Shown here one piece after another: positions 11,116 through 19,286 of a DNA stretch of 64,000 nucleotides. The stretch spans positions 1,612,001 to 1,676,000 of the forward strand of contig NZ_CP123907.1 in assembly GCF_033783015.1 (NCBI RefSeq), given 5' to 3'. A program made the position numbers and the translations under genes. Below the pieces are notes generated by a model. It did no database searches. It saw only the letters and a list, made by a program, of their open reading frames with translations, and was not told where the DNA came from. Numbering within the stretch: position 1 is the first letter of the stretch; every line of letters begins with the position of its first letter. The DNA is from Corynebacterium sp. 21KM1197 (GTDB lineage Bacteria > Actinomycetota > Actinomycetes > Mycobacteriales > Mycobacteriaceae).

Positions 11116-12291
11116 TTAGACCATCGCGGGGGCAATGCCCTTCACGGGTGCCTGGGGCTGCTGCTCGAACTGAGCGGGATCAATCCCCTTGACCGGGGCC
11201 TTCGGCTCGGCGGGGCGCTCCGGCTTGGCTTCCTCGGTCGGCTGTGCGGGCGGCTCCGGCTTCGGGGCCTCTTCCTTGTCGTTGGGGGCAGTGGGGTTAG
11301 CCCCCTCCGGCTTCTGCTCGGGCGTCGGCTGCTCCGGCTTTTCCTGAGTAGGATCGGCGGGCTTCTCAGCGGGCTTGGCCTCCTCGGTCGGCTGCTCCGG
11401 CTTCGGAGCCTCGGTGGTCTCCTCCTGCGGGAGTTCGCCCTCAATGTTGCCCATGAGTTCGCGCACCACGGGGCCGATATTGCCGCCACCATTGGAGTTC
11501 AGCACGGTGATGATCTCACCGGCCAGGGCCGGGTTCGTGCTGGTGGTGGCGTAGGGGCCACCGCTGGCGCCGCCGCCCACCCAGCACTCGCGCTCGCCGT
11601 CCACGCGGCGGATCTGGCTGTTTCCGCCACCCTCGTGCTTGGTGTAATTACCCACGCACACGGACTGGGACTGCCCGTTGAACGGGGCCGGGCCGGGGTA
11701 GCCGATCAGGGAGGCCTGCACGGTCTCGCCCTGCTGGAGTTCCTTGACACCGAAGGCCCCGGTTACTTCCTGGATCGTGCGTCCCTGGGCGTCGGGAGCG
11801 ATCTCCAGCACCGCCACGTCCACGCCGGAGGTCTCGGAGACGTGCGCGTTGGTCACCTTCCAGCTCCCCAGCGGGGTGCGCTGCTCGGGGGTGCCAGCGG
11901 TGCCGTCGAAAGCCGGGGTAAAGGTGGTGTTGCCCGCAGCGATGGAATCGCGGGTGGCCTGGGAGATCTGCCACGAGCCATCCTTGAAGTCACCCAGGCA
12001 GTGAGCCGCGGTCACCACCAGGGTTCCCGAGGGGCTGTCGATCACGGAACCCGTGCACATGAAGCCCGCGTTGAGCAATTGCCCCACGGCGCGGGAGGCA
12101 GCCTGCTCGGTGTAGGGCTTATCCGCAAAGTAAGCACCCTTGTCATTGATCTCGGAGAGGTGCCCGTCCAACACGGAACCGGCCGGATTCGGCTGCGGCA
12201 GACGGGAATCCTCGTCGGCCAGAGCCGTGGGGGCCAGGTGGGCGGTGGCAATGCACGCGGCGCTCACGGCCGCGAGGAGGGACTTCTTCAC
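11116..12291 (-). CDS. Secreted trypsin-like serine protease with Pro/Glu-rich tail
   Basis: A 391-residue exported protein. A Sec signal peptide (MKKSLLAAVSAACIATAHLAPTALA) is followed by a chymotrypsin-fold domain: His in VTAAHCLGD, Asp in GVDVAVLEIA, and nucleophile Ser in GGGASGGPY. Cys residues around MCTGSV and AAHC suggest a disulfide. From about residue 285 on, the chain is a low-complexity Pro/Glu/Lys tail that ends with two copies of APVKGI (APVKGIDPAQ, APVKGIAPAMV). There is no LPXTG signal or C-terminal membrane segment, so it is probably released or held by the tail. The gene stands alone with its own terminator. Substrate unknown. Confidence 0.9.
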   Translation of the reverse strand: MKKSLLAAVSAACIATAHLAPTALADEDSRLPQPNPAGSVLDGHLSEINDKGAYFADKPYTEQAASRAVGQLLNAGFMCTGSVIDSPSGTLVVTAAHCLGDFKDGSWQISQATRDSIAAGNTTFTPAFDGTAGTPEQRTPLGSWKVTNAHVSETSGVDVAVLEIAPDAQGRTIQEVTGAFGVKELQQGETVQASLIGYPGPAPFNGQSQSVCVGNYTKHEGGGNSQIRRVDGERECWVGGGASGGPYATTSTNPALAGEIITVLNSNGGGNIGPVVRELMGNIEGELPQEETTEAPKPEQPTEEAKPAEKPADPTQEKPEQPTPEQKPEGANPTAPNDKEEAPKPEPPAQPTEEAKPERPAEPKAPVKGIDPAQFEQQPQAPVKGIAPAMV

Positions 12292-12392
12292 TATCCCAGG
12301 TCCTTTCCGTCAAGGATGAACTGTGTCGCAGAGGTCGAGCATACAGGTTTTTGCTTGCCGACGCCCTCCCTGCCGCACGTTCCGTACCCCCG

Positions 12393-13067
12393 TCACCGTG
12401 CCGCGCGCAGGGCCTCCTCCAGGGGCACCGAGCCGTCGTTAAAACGCACAAACTTGTGCAGCGCGGCCCCGTGAAGCGTCTCCACGATGGCCCTGGCCAC
12501 GTTCTCCCGAGAGGCCACGCCGCCCTTTTCCCGCCAGTCATCCTCCGGTTCAAGCAGCTCGATGTGTCCGTCTCCTGGTTCGGCGCTCAGCGTGCTGGGT
12601 CCCAGAATCGTCCAATCCAGATCGGTCTGACGCAGATAGTCATCGGCTTGTAATTTGGCGTCCGCGTAGGAGAAAAAGTCCTGACCCTCCGGCACACCAT
12701 GCCCGGGTACCGATCCCACCCAACTCACCATCACGTACCGCTTCACTCCCGCCTGGGCGGCCGCCTTCATGCTGCGAATCGCGGCATCCCGATCCACGGC
12801 ATAGGTACGCTCGGGATCTCCCCCACCGGCTCCCGCCGACCACACAATCGCGTCGTTTCCCGCGAATAGGTCCGAGAGTTCGTCCACGCTCATCTCCTGC
12901 ACGTCGGCCACCACCGGATTGGCCTGCGCCGCGCGCACGTCATCCGCCTGTTCTTCCTTGCGGATCACCGAGTTCACCGCATAACCGGCCTGGGCCAATA
13001 AGGGAGCCGCCAGCAGGGCAACCTTGCCGTGACCGCCTACGATGAGTACCTTCTTGTTTCCTGTCAT
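12393..13067 (-). CDS. NAD(P)-binding oxidoreductase (atypical SDR)
   Basis: A 224-residue Rossmann protein of the atypical short-chain dehydrogenase type (NAD(P)H-binding, NmrA/YwnB-like). The nucleotide loop is VLIVGGHGKVALLAAPLL, followed by DAIVWSAGAGGGDPERTYAVDRDA and a VKRYVMVSWVG strand. No classic YxxxK catalytic pair is obvious, as in this subfamily. The start at 13067 follows AAGGAG with seven-base spacing. It could act as a redox-sensing or NAD(P)H-dependent reductase; substrate unknown. Confidence 0.85.
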   Translation of the reverse strand: MTGNKKVLIVGGHGKVALLAAPLLAQAGYAVNSVIRKEEQADDVRAAQANPVVADVQEMSVDELSDLFAGNDAIVWSAGAGGGDPERTYAVDRDAAIRSMKAAAQAGVKRYVMVSWVGSVPGHGVPEGQDFFSYADAKLQADDYLRQTDLDWTILGPSTLSAEPGDGHIELLEPEDDWREKGGVASRENVARAIVETLHGAALHKFVRFNDGSVPLEEALRAAR

Positions 13068-13295
13068 TTCCCTACTCCTTCCTTCCAGTACGCATAACGC
13101 CCACGCCCGCCCCTTCATTCCGGGATCGGATAAAAGCCCAGCTCAAAAGCCCGCAAAGAATTATTTACTGCTCTTTCCAAGAAAAATGCCGCTTGCTCTT
13201 CCCCTCCGGCCAAAGGGCTGCTATCTTTAACCCTTGTAGCTAGCGCGTACCCCGCCGTGGCTACTGACATGTCAATACTAGTGAGAGGACAGAGC

Positions 13296-13553
13296 ATGAA
13301 GCTCTCCCGCAAGCTGGCCGTTTCCGTTGCCGCTGTTTCCATCGCCACCACCACCGCTGTTGCTCCGGCTATGGCTGCTACCCCCGCTGCTCCGAAGGCT
13401 CCCAAGTCCTACGAGGAGCAGGTTCAGCAGGCTGAGCTGACCGGCAAGCGTCTCGACAACGCCAAGAAGGGCGTGGACACCGCTAAGGGCATCGTGGACA
13501 CCCTGGGTGGCCTCGGCGGCCTGTTCGGCATCAACGGTGGCGGCCAGAAGTAA
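13296..13553 (+). CDS. Small secreted protein (85 aa), helix-rich C-terminus
   Basis: An 85-residue protein with a clear Sec signal peptide (basic MKLSRK, hydrophobic core, cleavage likely after APAMA). The mature part is about 57 residues, with a Pro/Ala linker, then RLDNAKKGVDTAKGIVDTL, which would form an amphipathic helix, and a Gly-rich end. It resembles the protein at 38026-38268 (RL-NA-KGVD and hydrophobic/Gly end). The gene is rich in preferred codons (GCT, ACC, AAG), suggesting strong expression, and is followed by a strong terminator. Function is unknown; I do not recognise a named family. Confidence 0.8.
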   Translation: MKLSRKLAVSVAAVSIATTTAVAPAMAATPAAPKAPKSYEEQVQQAELTGKRLDNAKKGVDTAKGIVDTLGGLGGLFGINGGGQK

Positions 13554-13568
13554 TTTCTGCCCCTTATT

Positions 13569-13606
13569 ATCCTGCCTCGGGCTTCGGCCCGGAGCAGGAT
13601 TTTTTA
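13569..13606 (+). terminator. Terminator of the small secreted protein gene
   Basis: The stem ATCCTGC(C)TC(C)GGGC with a TTC(G) loop pairs with GGCCCGGAGCAGGAT and runs into TTTTTTAT, 16 bases after the stop codon. A strong intrinsic terminator fits a highly expressed short transcript. Confidence 0.9.
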
Positions 13607-13610
13607 TCTT

Positions 13611-14153
13611 CTAAACGCGGGGTCGCTTGTGATACCCCATGCGCGGCCGGAACCCTGCGGGATGGCGGAGTTGCGCCACCGCGTCCGCGCACAAAAGACG
13701 GAATCGCGGCTGCATGGGCGGCAGTTGAGCCACCTCAAACCACCCCACATTGATCGACTCATCATCACCAATCACCGGCGGGGTCTGCGCCGCCTCCTCG
13801 GAAACGGAAAGCCGCACGGCGGTATCCACGTAACTCACCACGTCCCCATTCGGGTACGTCACCGGCCCCACGGCCCCCACACCCAGCAGAGCCTCCACGG
13901 AGGCCTCAATGCCGGTCTCTTCCTTGACCTCCCGCACGGCGGCATCGTGCGGCTGCTCCCCCGGATCCACGATCCCCGTGACCGGCGTCCATTCCTCATT
14001 ATCCGCGCGCTGCACCAGCAGCACCGAGGGAGTGGCCCAGGCGGGTGCATTAGCGGGAATATCTCGGACAACAATCGCCGTGACCCCGGGGAGCCAAAGG
14101 GGATCGTGACCGATCTTCTTTCTCAATTCCACGATGAAATCCGGGGTCGCCAT
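13611..14153 (-). CDS. Nudix hydrolase
   Basis: A 180-residue Nudix protein. The Nudix box is GIVDPGEQPHDAAVREVKEETGI, matching Gx5Ex7REUxEExGU, so the Mg-binding Glu residues are intact. The N-terminal segment (DFIVELRKKIGHDPLWLPGVTAIV) is typical of an actinobacterial subgroup. It hydrolyses a nucleoside diphosphate-linked compound; which one cannot be told. It is convergent with the small secreted protein gene. Confidence 0.9.
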   Translation of the reverse strand: MATPDFIVELRKKIGHDPLWLPGVTAIVVRDIPANAPAWATPSVLLVQRADNEEWTPVTGIVDPGEQPHDAAVREVKEETGIEASVEALLGVGAVGPVTYPNGDVVSYVDTAVRLSVSEEAAQTPPVIGDDESINVGWFEVAQLPPMQPRFRLLCADAVAQLRHPAGFRPRMGYHKRPRV

Positions 14154-14256
14154 GCTCTATCCTCACGTCAATTCTCTTTTAACAATCATGCTGGATATAC
14201 CGCGAGGCACTCCCCATCTCAATCAGATAGAGAGTGCCTCATGGATCCCGCAGTAA

Positions 14257-14697
14257 TTAATCCCGCTCTTGGCTTTCCCGCCAGGAGCGAAGCCAATCAC
14301 TGAACTTAAAGCCTTCCGGGTCCTCCACCGGTCGAGCCAAGGGATCGGGATTGATCACCTTGGCGCCGCTGGAGCCCTTGTCCTGCGGACGGGCAGCCAC
14401 CTGCTTAGGCCCGGTGACGGGCTTGCCGCTGGGGGCAGCCTGCCGCTGAGCCGGTTTAGGCGAGCTGGGCGCAGAATAACGCTGCTCCGGCTTCTTCACC
14501 GGCGGAGCGTATCCAGCGGGCTTGGGTTTCACCGCCTCGGAGGGCTTAGCATAAAACCGCTGATCCGGCTTTACCCCTCCGCTCGGCTTGGCCGCCTGCT
14601 TGGGCTGTGGTTCAGCGCGGCGTACCGCCGGCCCCGGAAACGAGGCCGCCTGGTTCTTCGTCGCGTTGTTCTGGGCCCGTCCCGCTTGCACCTTCAC
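14257..14697 (-). CDS. Pro/Lys/Ala-rich protein downstream of Roadblock gene
   Basis: A 146-residue low-complexity protein of Pro, Lys, Ala and Gln, probably disordered, with a conserved-looking end (DPEGFKFSDWLRSWRESQ) that could be a short docking helix. The only standard start is the GTG at 14697, with a poor ribosome site. The frame is open further upstream with no stop until the TGA of the Roadblock gene at 14794-14796, in the same frame: about 32 codons of Ser/Thr/Pro-rich sequence separate that stop from this GTG. So this may be a former or alternative C-terminal part of the Roadblock protein. No family recognised. Confidence 0.6.
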   Translation of the reverse strand: MKVQAGRAQNNATKNQAASFPGPAVRRAEPQPKQAAKPSGGVKPDQRFYAKPSEAVKPKPAGYAPPVKKPEQRYSAPSSPKPAQRQAAPSGKPVTGPKQVAARPQDKGSSGAKVINPDPLARPVEDPEGFKFSDWLRSWRESQERD

Positions 14698-14793
14698 AGA
14701 TCCCGGTGCGGACGTGCTGGTTTGTGACGAACCCGAGGGTGCGCTTATCTGTTCTTTGCTGAGACGATTAGCGCCCTCGTCCCGCCGCGCCCT

Positions 14794-15165
14794 TCAATTC
14801 TGGAGAGCGATTACGTAGCGGTTCACCACAGAACGCAGCATGGCCAGGTTGGTGCCCTGACGGGACACGGCCACGTAGATGAACTCGGTGTTGCTCAGCA
14901 TGCGGATAAGGTGAAGCTGATCGGAGAGGGTCAGCAGCATATCCTCCAGGCCGGTGTCCAGGTTCAGAGCGGCGATGGTCTTGAACTTTGCCTTCACCAT
15001 CTCGCTGTTGTAGGCGGAAGCGACGTCGAGGTCAAAGTTATTGATACGAGAAATGCTGGCCAGCGACATACCGGTGTCAAGGTCCACCACGGAAGCACCG
15101 TAGAAACCATCGAGCTCATTGGCGATGTCATTGAGCATATCGTTCAGGTCAGTTTGGCGAGACAT
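14794..15165 (-). CDS. Roadblock/LC7 domain protein (first of two)
   Basis: A 123-residue Roadblock/LC7 domain protein of the MglB/CvnB type, which binds and often regulates a small Ras-like GTPase. Seen are the helix DLNDMLNDIANELDGFYGASVVDLDTG, the strand GLEDMLLTLSDQLHLIRML, and VAVSRQGTNLAMLRSVV. I chose the ATG at 15165; an in-frame GTG at 15186 would add seven residues. It is divergent from the GTPase gene and shares its promoter region. Its frame continues past the TGA into the Pro-rich protein gene. Confidence 0.88.
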   Translation of the reverse strand: MSRQTDLNDMLNDIANELDGFYGASVVDLDTGMSLASISRINNFDLDVASAYNSEMVKAKFKTIAALNLDTGLEDMLLTLSDQLHLIRMLSNTEFIYVAVSRQGTNLAMLRSVVNRYVIALQN

Positions 15166-15479
15166 ATAAAAGAGAACCTTTCTCACACTTTAGGAATATG
15201 CCGACCTCGCCCGCGGGGCGCGGAGGAGGCGTCCAGGTGCCACAACATTCATCGTTCGTCCAGACGTTGCAACATCACTATATGTACCAGAATTAGCCGG
15301 AAGAATCATGCTAACCTTCCCCCACCACCCCCTCAGAGCACATATCCGAGGGTTTCCCTATACAATGCCCATGCACAGCCCATACCTATGGGCGCACGCC
15401 TCGCGCTGGTGTCCCAACGATAGGAAGGATTTATAAGCCCATGACTCCTCGCCATCGGCTCACGAAGAAGGGCTCTGTC
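15166..15479. other. Divergent intergenic region of the GTPase/Roadblock islet
   Basis: About 310 bases lie between the divergent Roadblock and GTPase starts. The stretch is AT-richer than its flanks near 15250-15310 (catcactatatgtaccag), so promoters for both directions are expected here. I see no clear operator, repeat or small gene. An in-frame ATG at 15441 preceded by AGGAAGGA could extend the GTPase by 13 residues. Confidence 0.5.
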
Positions 15480-16067
15480 ATGGCCGACACCGCGCAGCAT
15501 ACCGATAACTTTTTTGTCGGCTCCCCCACCTCCACCGAGGTGGTCTTTATCGGCCCCGTGGGTGTAGGAAAAACAACGGCCGTGCGAACGCTCTCCAGCA
15601 TTCCCACGATCAACACGGAGGCTCAACTCTCCTCCCAGGCCGATCTCTCCCCCGAGCACACCCCCACCAAGCAATCCACCACCGTAGGGCTGGATATTGG
15701 CTTGTGGGAGCGTCCCGACGGCACCCTCGTGGGCCTCTACGGTACGCCTGGCCAGGATCGCTTTGTCGCCTGCCGCACCCCCATGCTCAACCCCCAGGCA
15801 GGCATCGTCATCTGGCTGTACGGCAATTCGCCCGAGCTGCTTGACGATCTATACCATTGGATTGACGTTGCCGGGGGCAAGGACAGCGCTCACCGCCTCA
15901 CGGTGGCGCTCAACTACGCCAGCACCGCGAACCTCTCCGATGTCCAGAAGAGCCTGAAAAAGAAGGGCTACAAGGGCATACCCGTGCACCTGGTTGATCC
16001 TCGCCGTGAAGAAGAAGTACGTCAGCTTGTGACCACCGCTATTACCCGCCAAGGACTCCCCGCATGA
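15480..16067 (+). CDS. Small Ras-like GTPase (CvnD/MglA-type ATP/GTP-binding protein)
   Basis: A 195-residue P-loop GTPase of the type found in actinobacterial conservons (CvnD). G1 is GPVGVGKTTAV, G2/switch I includes TTVGLDIG, and G3 is LYGTPGQDRF, where GTPGQ replaces the DTAGQ of Ras, as is usual in this branch. A standard NKxD G4 is missing (ALNYAS at that place), also as in relatives. Start: ATG at 15480 with AAGAAGGG before it; 15441 is the alternative. It overlaps the next Roadblock gene by four bases, so the two are coupled. Probably a cytoplasmic switch controlling an unknown process. Confidence 0.88.
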   Translation: MADTAQHTDNFFVGSPTSTEVVFIGPVGVGKTTAVRTLSSIPTINTEAQLSSQADLSPEHTPTKQSTTVGLDIGLWERPDGTLVGLYGTPGQDRFVACRTPMLNPQAGIVIWLYGNSPELLDDLYHWIDVAGGKDSAHRLTVALNYASTANLSDVQKSLKKKGYKGIPVHLVDPRREEEVRQLVTTAITRQGLPA

Positions 16068-16504
16068 TGACTCCCCATTCCCGTATCCGCACCACGGATC
16101 TCGATTCCAATCCCCTTGCCCAGGCCGCCATGCCGATCCTCAGCAATATCTTTGAGGCCCTCGAAGGCGCGCGCTCCATTGTCCTGGGCACTGGCGACGG
16201 CCTGCACATCTGCTCCATGGGCCTTTCCAACACCGTAGAGGGCGCTCAACTCGCCGCGCTCAATGCCTCCATGGCGGGAGTATCAACCGCGCAATCCGTT
16301 TTGCTTGGCCACAAGGACGAGGACAGCGCGGGCACCATCGTGGCCATGACGCTGCCCGATGAGAACCTCGTGATCGTCAGCGTGCCGTTCCCCGAGGTTC
16401 ACGACCTCCTCCTTGGGGTCTCCGCCAAGGACGCCCAGATCGGCGTGGTGATTCAGCAGACGCGGAAGGCCGCCAAGCGCCTTTCCGAGTGGCTGAACAA
16501 GTAA
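16064..16504 (+). CDS. Roadblock/LC7 domain protein (second)
   Basis: A 146-residue Roadblock/LC7-type protein. It has the ARSIVLGTGDGLHICSMGL strand-turn-strand, an alpha helix EGAQLAALNASMAGVS, and a C-terminal amphipathic helix (TRKAAKRLSEWLNK). It differs from the first Roadblock protein and is translationally coupled to the GTPase (ATGA overlap). It is likely the dedicated partner or regulator of that GTPase. A 36-bp perfect palindrome follows the stop. Confidence 0.82.
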   Translation: MMTPHSRIRTTDLDSNPLAQAAMPILSNIFEALEGARSIVLGTGDGLHICSMGLSNTVEGAQLAALNASMAGVSTAQSVLLGHKDEDSAGTIVAMTLPDENLVIVSVPFPEVHDLLLGVSAKDAQIGVVIQQTRKAAKRLSEWLNK

Positions 16505-16514
16505 GAGATCTCCA

Positions 16515-16550
16515 ATGAGGCCCACCCTTTAATTAAAGGGTGGGCCTCAT
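16515..16550. terminator. 36-bp perfect palindrome after the Roadblock gene
   Basis: Bases 16515-16532 are the exact reverse complement of 16533-16550, so the stem has no unpaired base in 18 pairs, with TTTAATTAAA at the centre. It starts 10 bases after the stop codon. There is no long T run after it, so it may act as a bidirectional terminator or processing site between this gene and the convergent VOC gene. Confidence 0.7.
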
Positions 16551-16626
16551 GCTCGAAAACTAGGGCCACACGGGGGTAGCGTGGTGGCCGTTGGATGTTT
16601 ACCGCGCAGTGGGATTGAGACGGAAT

Positions 16627-17022
16627 TTAGGCCTTCGGTCCCACGAGCTGAATGAGGTTGCCGCACGTATCGTCCAACACTGCGATCACGGCGCCTTCCA
16701 CTGGCATCGGATCCTGGGTGAAGCCAACCCCCGCGTCCTTAAGCCTTTGGTATTCCCCCTCCAGGTTGTCCACATCAAACTGCGTGAACGGGATGCCGTC
16801 CTTGTACAGGGCGTCACGGAACTCCTTGGCCGCCGGGTGCGCGGCGGGCTCCAGCAGGAGTTCCGGCCCCTGGGGACGCTCCGGGGAAACCAGCGCCAGC
16901 CACCTGTTCCCCGCCTCATCGACCGTGATGTCCTTGGATACCTCAAAGCCCAAAGTATCGCGGTAAAACTCTAGCGCCCGAGCCTGATCGTCCACAAAAA
17001 TACTCATGATGTTAATGCGCAT
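16627..17022 (-). CDS. VOC (glyoxalase/bleomycin resistance) superfamily protein
   Basis: A 131-residue vicinal-oxygen-chelate protein. It shows MSIFVDDQARALEFYRDTLGF at the start and DDTCGNLIQLVGPK at the end, the two beta-alpha-beta units of the fold. The ATG at 17022 is chosen because the AGGAGG site lies nine bases before it, whereas the ATG at 17031 directly abuts the site. Substrate is not predictable. It lies 67 bases after thrC on the same strand and may be cotranscribed with it. Confidence 0.87.
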   Translation of the reverse strand: MRINIMSIFVDDQARALEFYRDTLGFEVSKDITVDEAGNRWLALVSPERPQGPELLLEPAAHPAAKEFRDALYKDGIPFTQFDVDNLEGEYQRLKDAGVGFTQDPMPVEGAVIAVLDDTCGNLIQLVGPKA

Positions 17023-17089
17023 AGCGTGCATCCTCCTAGCGTTGAGCGGCTCGTTTCCCGTGCTTTATTCCATTTCTGCGCGGTACGGC

Positions 17090-18529
17090 TTAGGCCCCGC
17101 CCTCCACATGAGAAACGATGATGTTCTTTACCTCGTCCACACTATTCGATACCGTGCGCACGCGCCGCGGGGCTTCCATGATTGCCGCAAAGCGCTCCGG
17201 GATCGGAGGCTCCTTACCCGTGGCCTCCCGGATGGTATCGGAGAACTTCACCGGCAAAGCCGTCTCCAGGCACACAATGGGCCCCTCGATCGTCTCGCTC
17301 AGACGCCGCGCGACCACCAGGCCATCGGCCGTGTGCGGATCAACCAAGACGCCCAGGCGGGCATATAGATCCCCGATCTCCCGGACTCGATCCTCATGCC
17401 GGGAAGAACCCGAGGCGAAACCGAATTCGCTCGATAGGCGAGGGAATACCGCATCCCCTGCCAGGGAGAAGCCACCGCCCTTCACCTGCATCCCAAAGAG
17501 TTCCTTTGTGCGGTCGGCGTCGCGCCCCACGGCATCAAAGATGAATCGCTCAAAGTTCGAGGCGCGGGAAATATCCATCGAGGGGCTGGAGGTTTCCCAG
17601 GTCTCCGCGGCAGAACGTACCCGATACTCGCCGGTGCGGAAGAACTCGTCGAGGACATTATTCTCATTGGTGGCCACGATGAGACGATCAATGGGCAACC
17701 CCATTTGGCGCGCGATGTGCCCGGCACAAATATCACCAAAGTTCCCGGTGGGAACGCTAAAACTCACCTTCTGCGAGTTATCCGTGGTCACACGGATCCA
17801 GCAGGAAATGTAGTAGACCACCTGTGCCATCAGCCTCGCCCAGTTGATCGAATTAACCGCCCCTACATGGTACTTCTCCTTAAACTCGGAGTCCCCGGAA
17901 ATGGCCTTCACCACGTCCTGGCAATCATCGAATACCCCGTTGAGGGCCATATTCACGATGTTTTCATCATCCAAGCCGAACATCTGCGCCTGCTGGAAGG
18001 GCGTCATCCTCCCGGCCGGCGTGAGCATGAAAACGCTAATGCGATCGCGCCCGCGCATGGCGTATTCCGCAGCCGAACCCGTATCACCGGAGGTGGCTCC
18101 CAGGATATTGAGCGGTTGATCCCTCCTGACTAGTTCGTACTCAAAGAGTTCCCCCAGCAATTGCATGGCCATGTCCTTAAAGGCCGCCGTGGGTCCTTGA
18201 GAAAGGTGCCCAATGTAGAGGTTCCCCTCCACATGGGAAACGGGTACGATCTGCTCATCGTCGAACACCGGGTAGCGATATGCTCGCGCCGCGATGGCCT
18301 CAATATCGGCCTCGGGAATATCGTCGATAAAAAGCTTCAATACCTCTGCCGCCAAGGCGGCATAGCCCTGCTCCGTCAGGGTCTCCCGCAGGCGAGTAAG
18401 GGCGGCCTCGTCCAGGCTCGGGTATTCCTCCGGCAAATACAGGCCGCCATCGGGAGCCAGGCCTCCCAGCAAAATATCGGTGAAGTGAGCGGGCGTTGCG
18501 GCGGCGTCGCGAGTAGAGATGTAGCGCAT
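17090..18529 (-). CDS. thrC: Threonine synthase
   Basis: Threonine synthase, last step of threonine biosynthesis, PLP-dependent, 479 residues, matching corynebacterial ThrC. It starts MRYISTRDAAATP. The PLP lysine is in GPTAAFKDMAMQLLGE, the phosphate-binding loop is GATSGDTGSAAEYA, and SFSVPTGNFGDICAGH is another family motif. The ATG at 18529 is chosen since the upstream in-frame start adds residues not seen in relatives. As in C. glutamicum, it is not in the hom-thrB operon. Confidence 0.96.
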   Translation of the reverse strand: MRYISTRDAAATPAHFTDILLGGLAPDGGLYLPEEYPSLDEAALTRLRETLTEQGYAALAAEVLKLFIDDIPEADIEAIAARAYRYPVFDDEQIVPVSHVEGNLYIGHLSQGPTAAFKDMAMQLLGELFEYELVRRDQPLNILGATSGDTGSAAEYAMRGRDRISVFMLTPAGRMTPFQQAQMFGLDDENIVNMALNGVFDDCQDVVKAISGDSEFKEKYHVGAVNSINWARLMAQVVYYISCWIRVTTDNSQKVSFSVPTGNFGDICAGHIARQMGLPIDRLIVATNENNVLDEFFRTGEYRVRSAAETWETSSPSMDISRASNFERFIFDAVGRDADRTKELFGMQVKGGGFSLAGDAVFPRLSSEFGFASGSSRHEDRVREIGDLYARLGVLVDPHTADGLVVARRLSETIEGPIVCLETALPVKFSDTIREATGKEPPIPERFAAIMEAPRRVRTVSNSVDEVKNIIVSHVEGGA

Positions 18530-18617
18530 AGCAGATAAGTTTAGCCTGCTGTGCCGCACTCAGGGCACCCTAAAATTCCGCTTCATGATGTGCGCTCCGC
18601 AGGTACCGGGCAACGAC

Positions 18618-18872
18618 CTAATCCAGCACCGCTGTCACGGTATTTTCCGTAGCCTCCGTGGCGGCGACCGGAACCATGCCTAAGTCCTCCGTCAGTTGCT
18701 GCCACACGGCCATCTGCTTGAGAAACGGCCCCGAGTACTCCTGATGCCACTGCTCCACCGTCAGGGGAGATTCCTTAGACTTCTCCTGGCTCTCCACCAC
18801 GATCAGCGTCCCGGTCACCAAAGCCACCGCGATCCCCCCGCTCACCACCATTCGCGTCTGCATACGCCGCAT
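18618..18872 (-). CDS. Small membrane-anchored protein of unknown function
   Basis: An 84-residue protein with one hydrophobic segment at the N-terminus (MVVSGGIAVALVTGTLIVV) and a small polar domain with WHQEYSGPFLKQM. GAGGTAA precedes the ATG at 18872; another in-frame ATG is at 18863. It is likely a membrane-anchored or exported protein. No family recognised; the region is a plausible gene because third positions are G/C rich. Confidence 0.5.
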   Translation of the reverse strand: MRRMQTRMVVSGGIAVALVTGTLIVVESQEKSKESPLTVEQWHQEYSGPFLKQMAVWQQLTEDLGMVPVAATEATENTVTAVLD

Positions 18873-18970
18873 TTACCTCGCCGCCTTCCCGTGCGCTTTT
18901 CCCATGATCCTAAGGACCAAACCTCCCCGCGAGGTGGCTGCTTCCTGAGACAAAGATGAGAATCTCCCCG

Positions 18971-19234
18971 TTAGCGCCGTGGCGGTTCCTGGCGGCCAGT
19001 CAAAATATCAATCACGCTGCGCACAGCAGCCTCTCCCACCCCACTGATCTCCTCGCGCGGAGCACTCGGCGGGGTGCGTCGGGGGGCTTGCGCCCGCACG
19101 GAAAGCACACCGTTATGCGTATCGACGTCGATTGCGCTGCTGCCCTGCGCCCCGGCGCTGCGTGCCGCCGCAACAAGCGCCTCAAGGTCACTCAGCGTGG
19201 CGCCGTGGAGATCAAGAGAAAGCTGAAGAGCCAT
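18971..19234 (-). CDS. Small conserved-type protein of unknown function
   Basis: An 87-residue cytoplasmic protein, mostly an alpha/beta fold judging from LSLDLHGATLSDLEALVAAARSAG, with a Pro/Arg stretch in the middle and a helix VGEAAVRSVIDILTG. A GGAG site sits six bases before the ATG, which supports it as real. It lies 52 bases upstream-to-downstream from hmuO on the same strand. Function unknown. Confidence 0.6.
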   Translation of the reverse strand: MALQLSLDLHGATLSDLEALVAAARSAGAQGSSAIDVDTHNGVLSVRAQAPRRTPPSAPREEISGVGEAAVRSVIDILTGRQEPPRR

Positions 19235-19286
19235 GCGTACTCCTTAATCCAAACGTGAATGACAATGCCGGGCCGAGTATAGCCGC

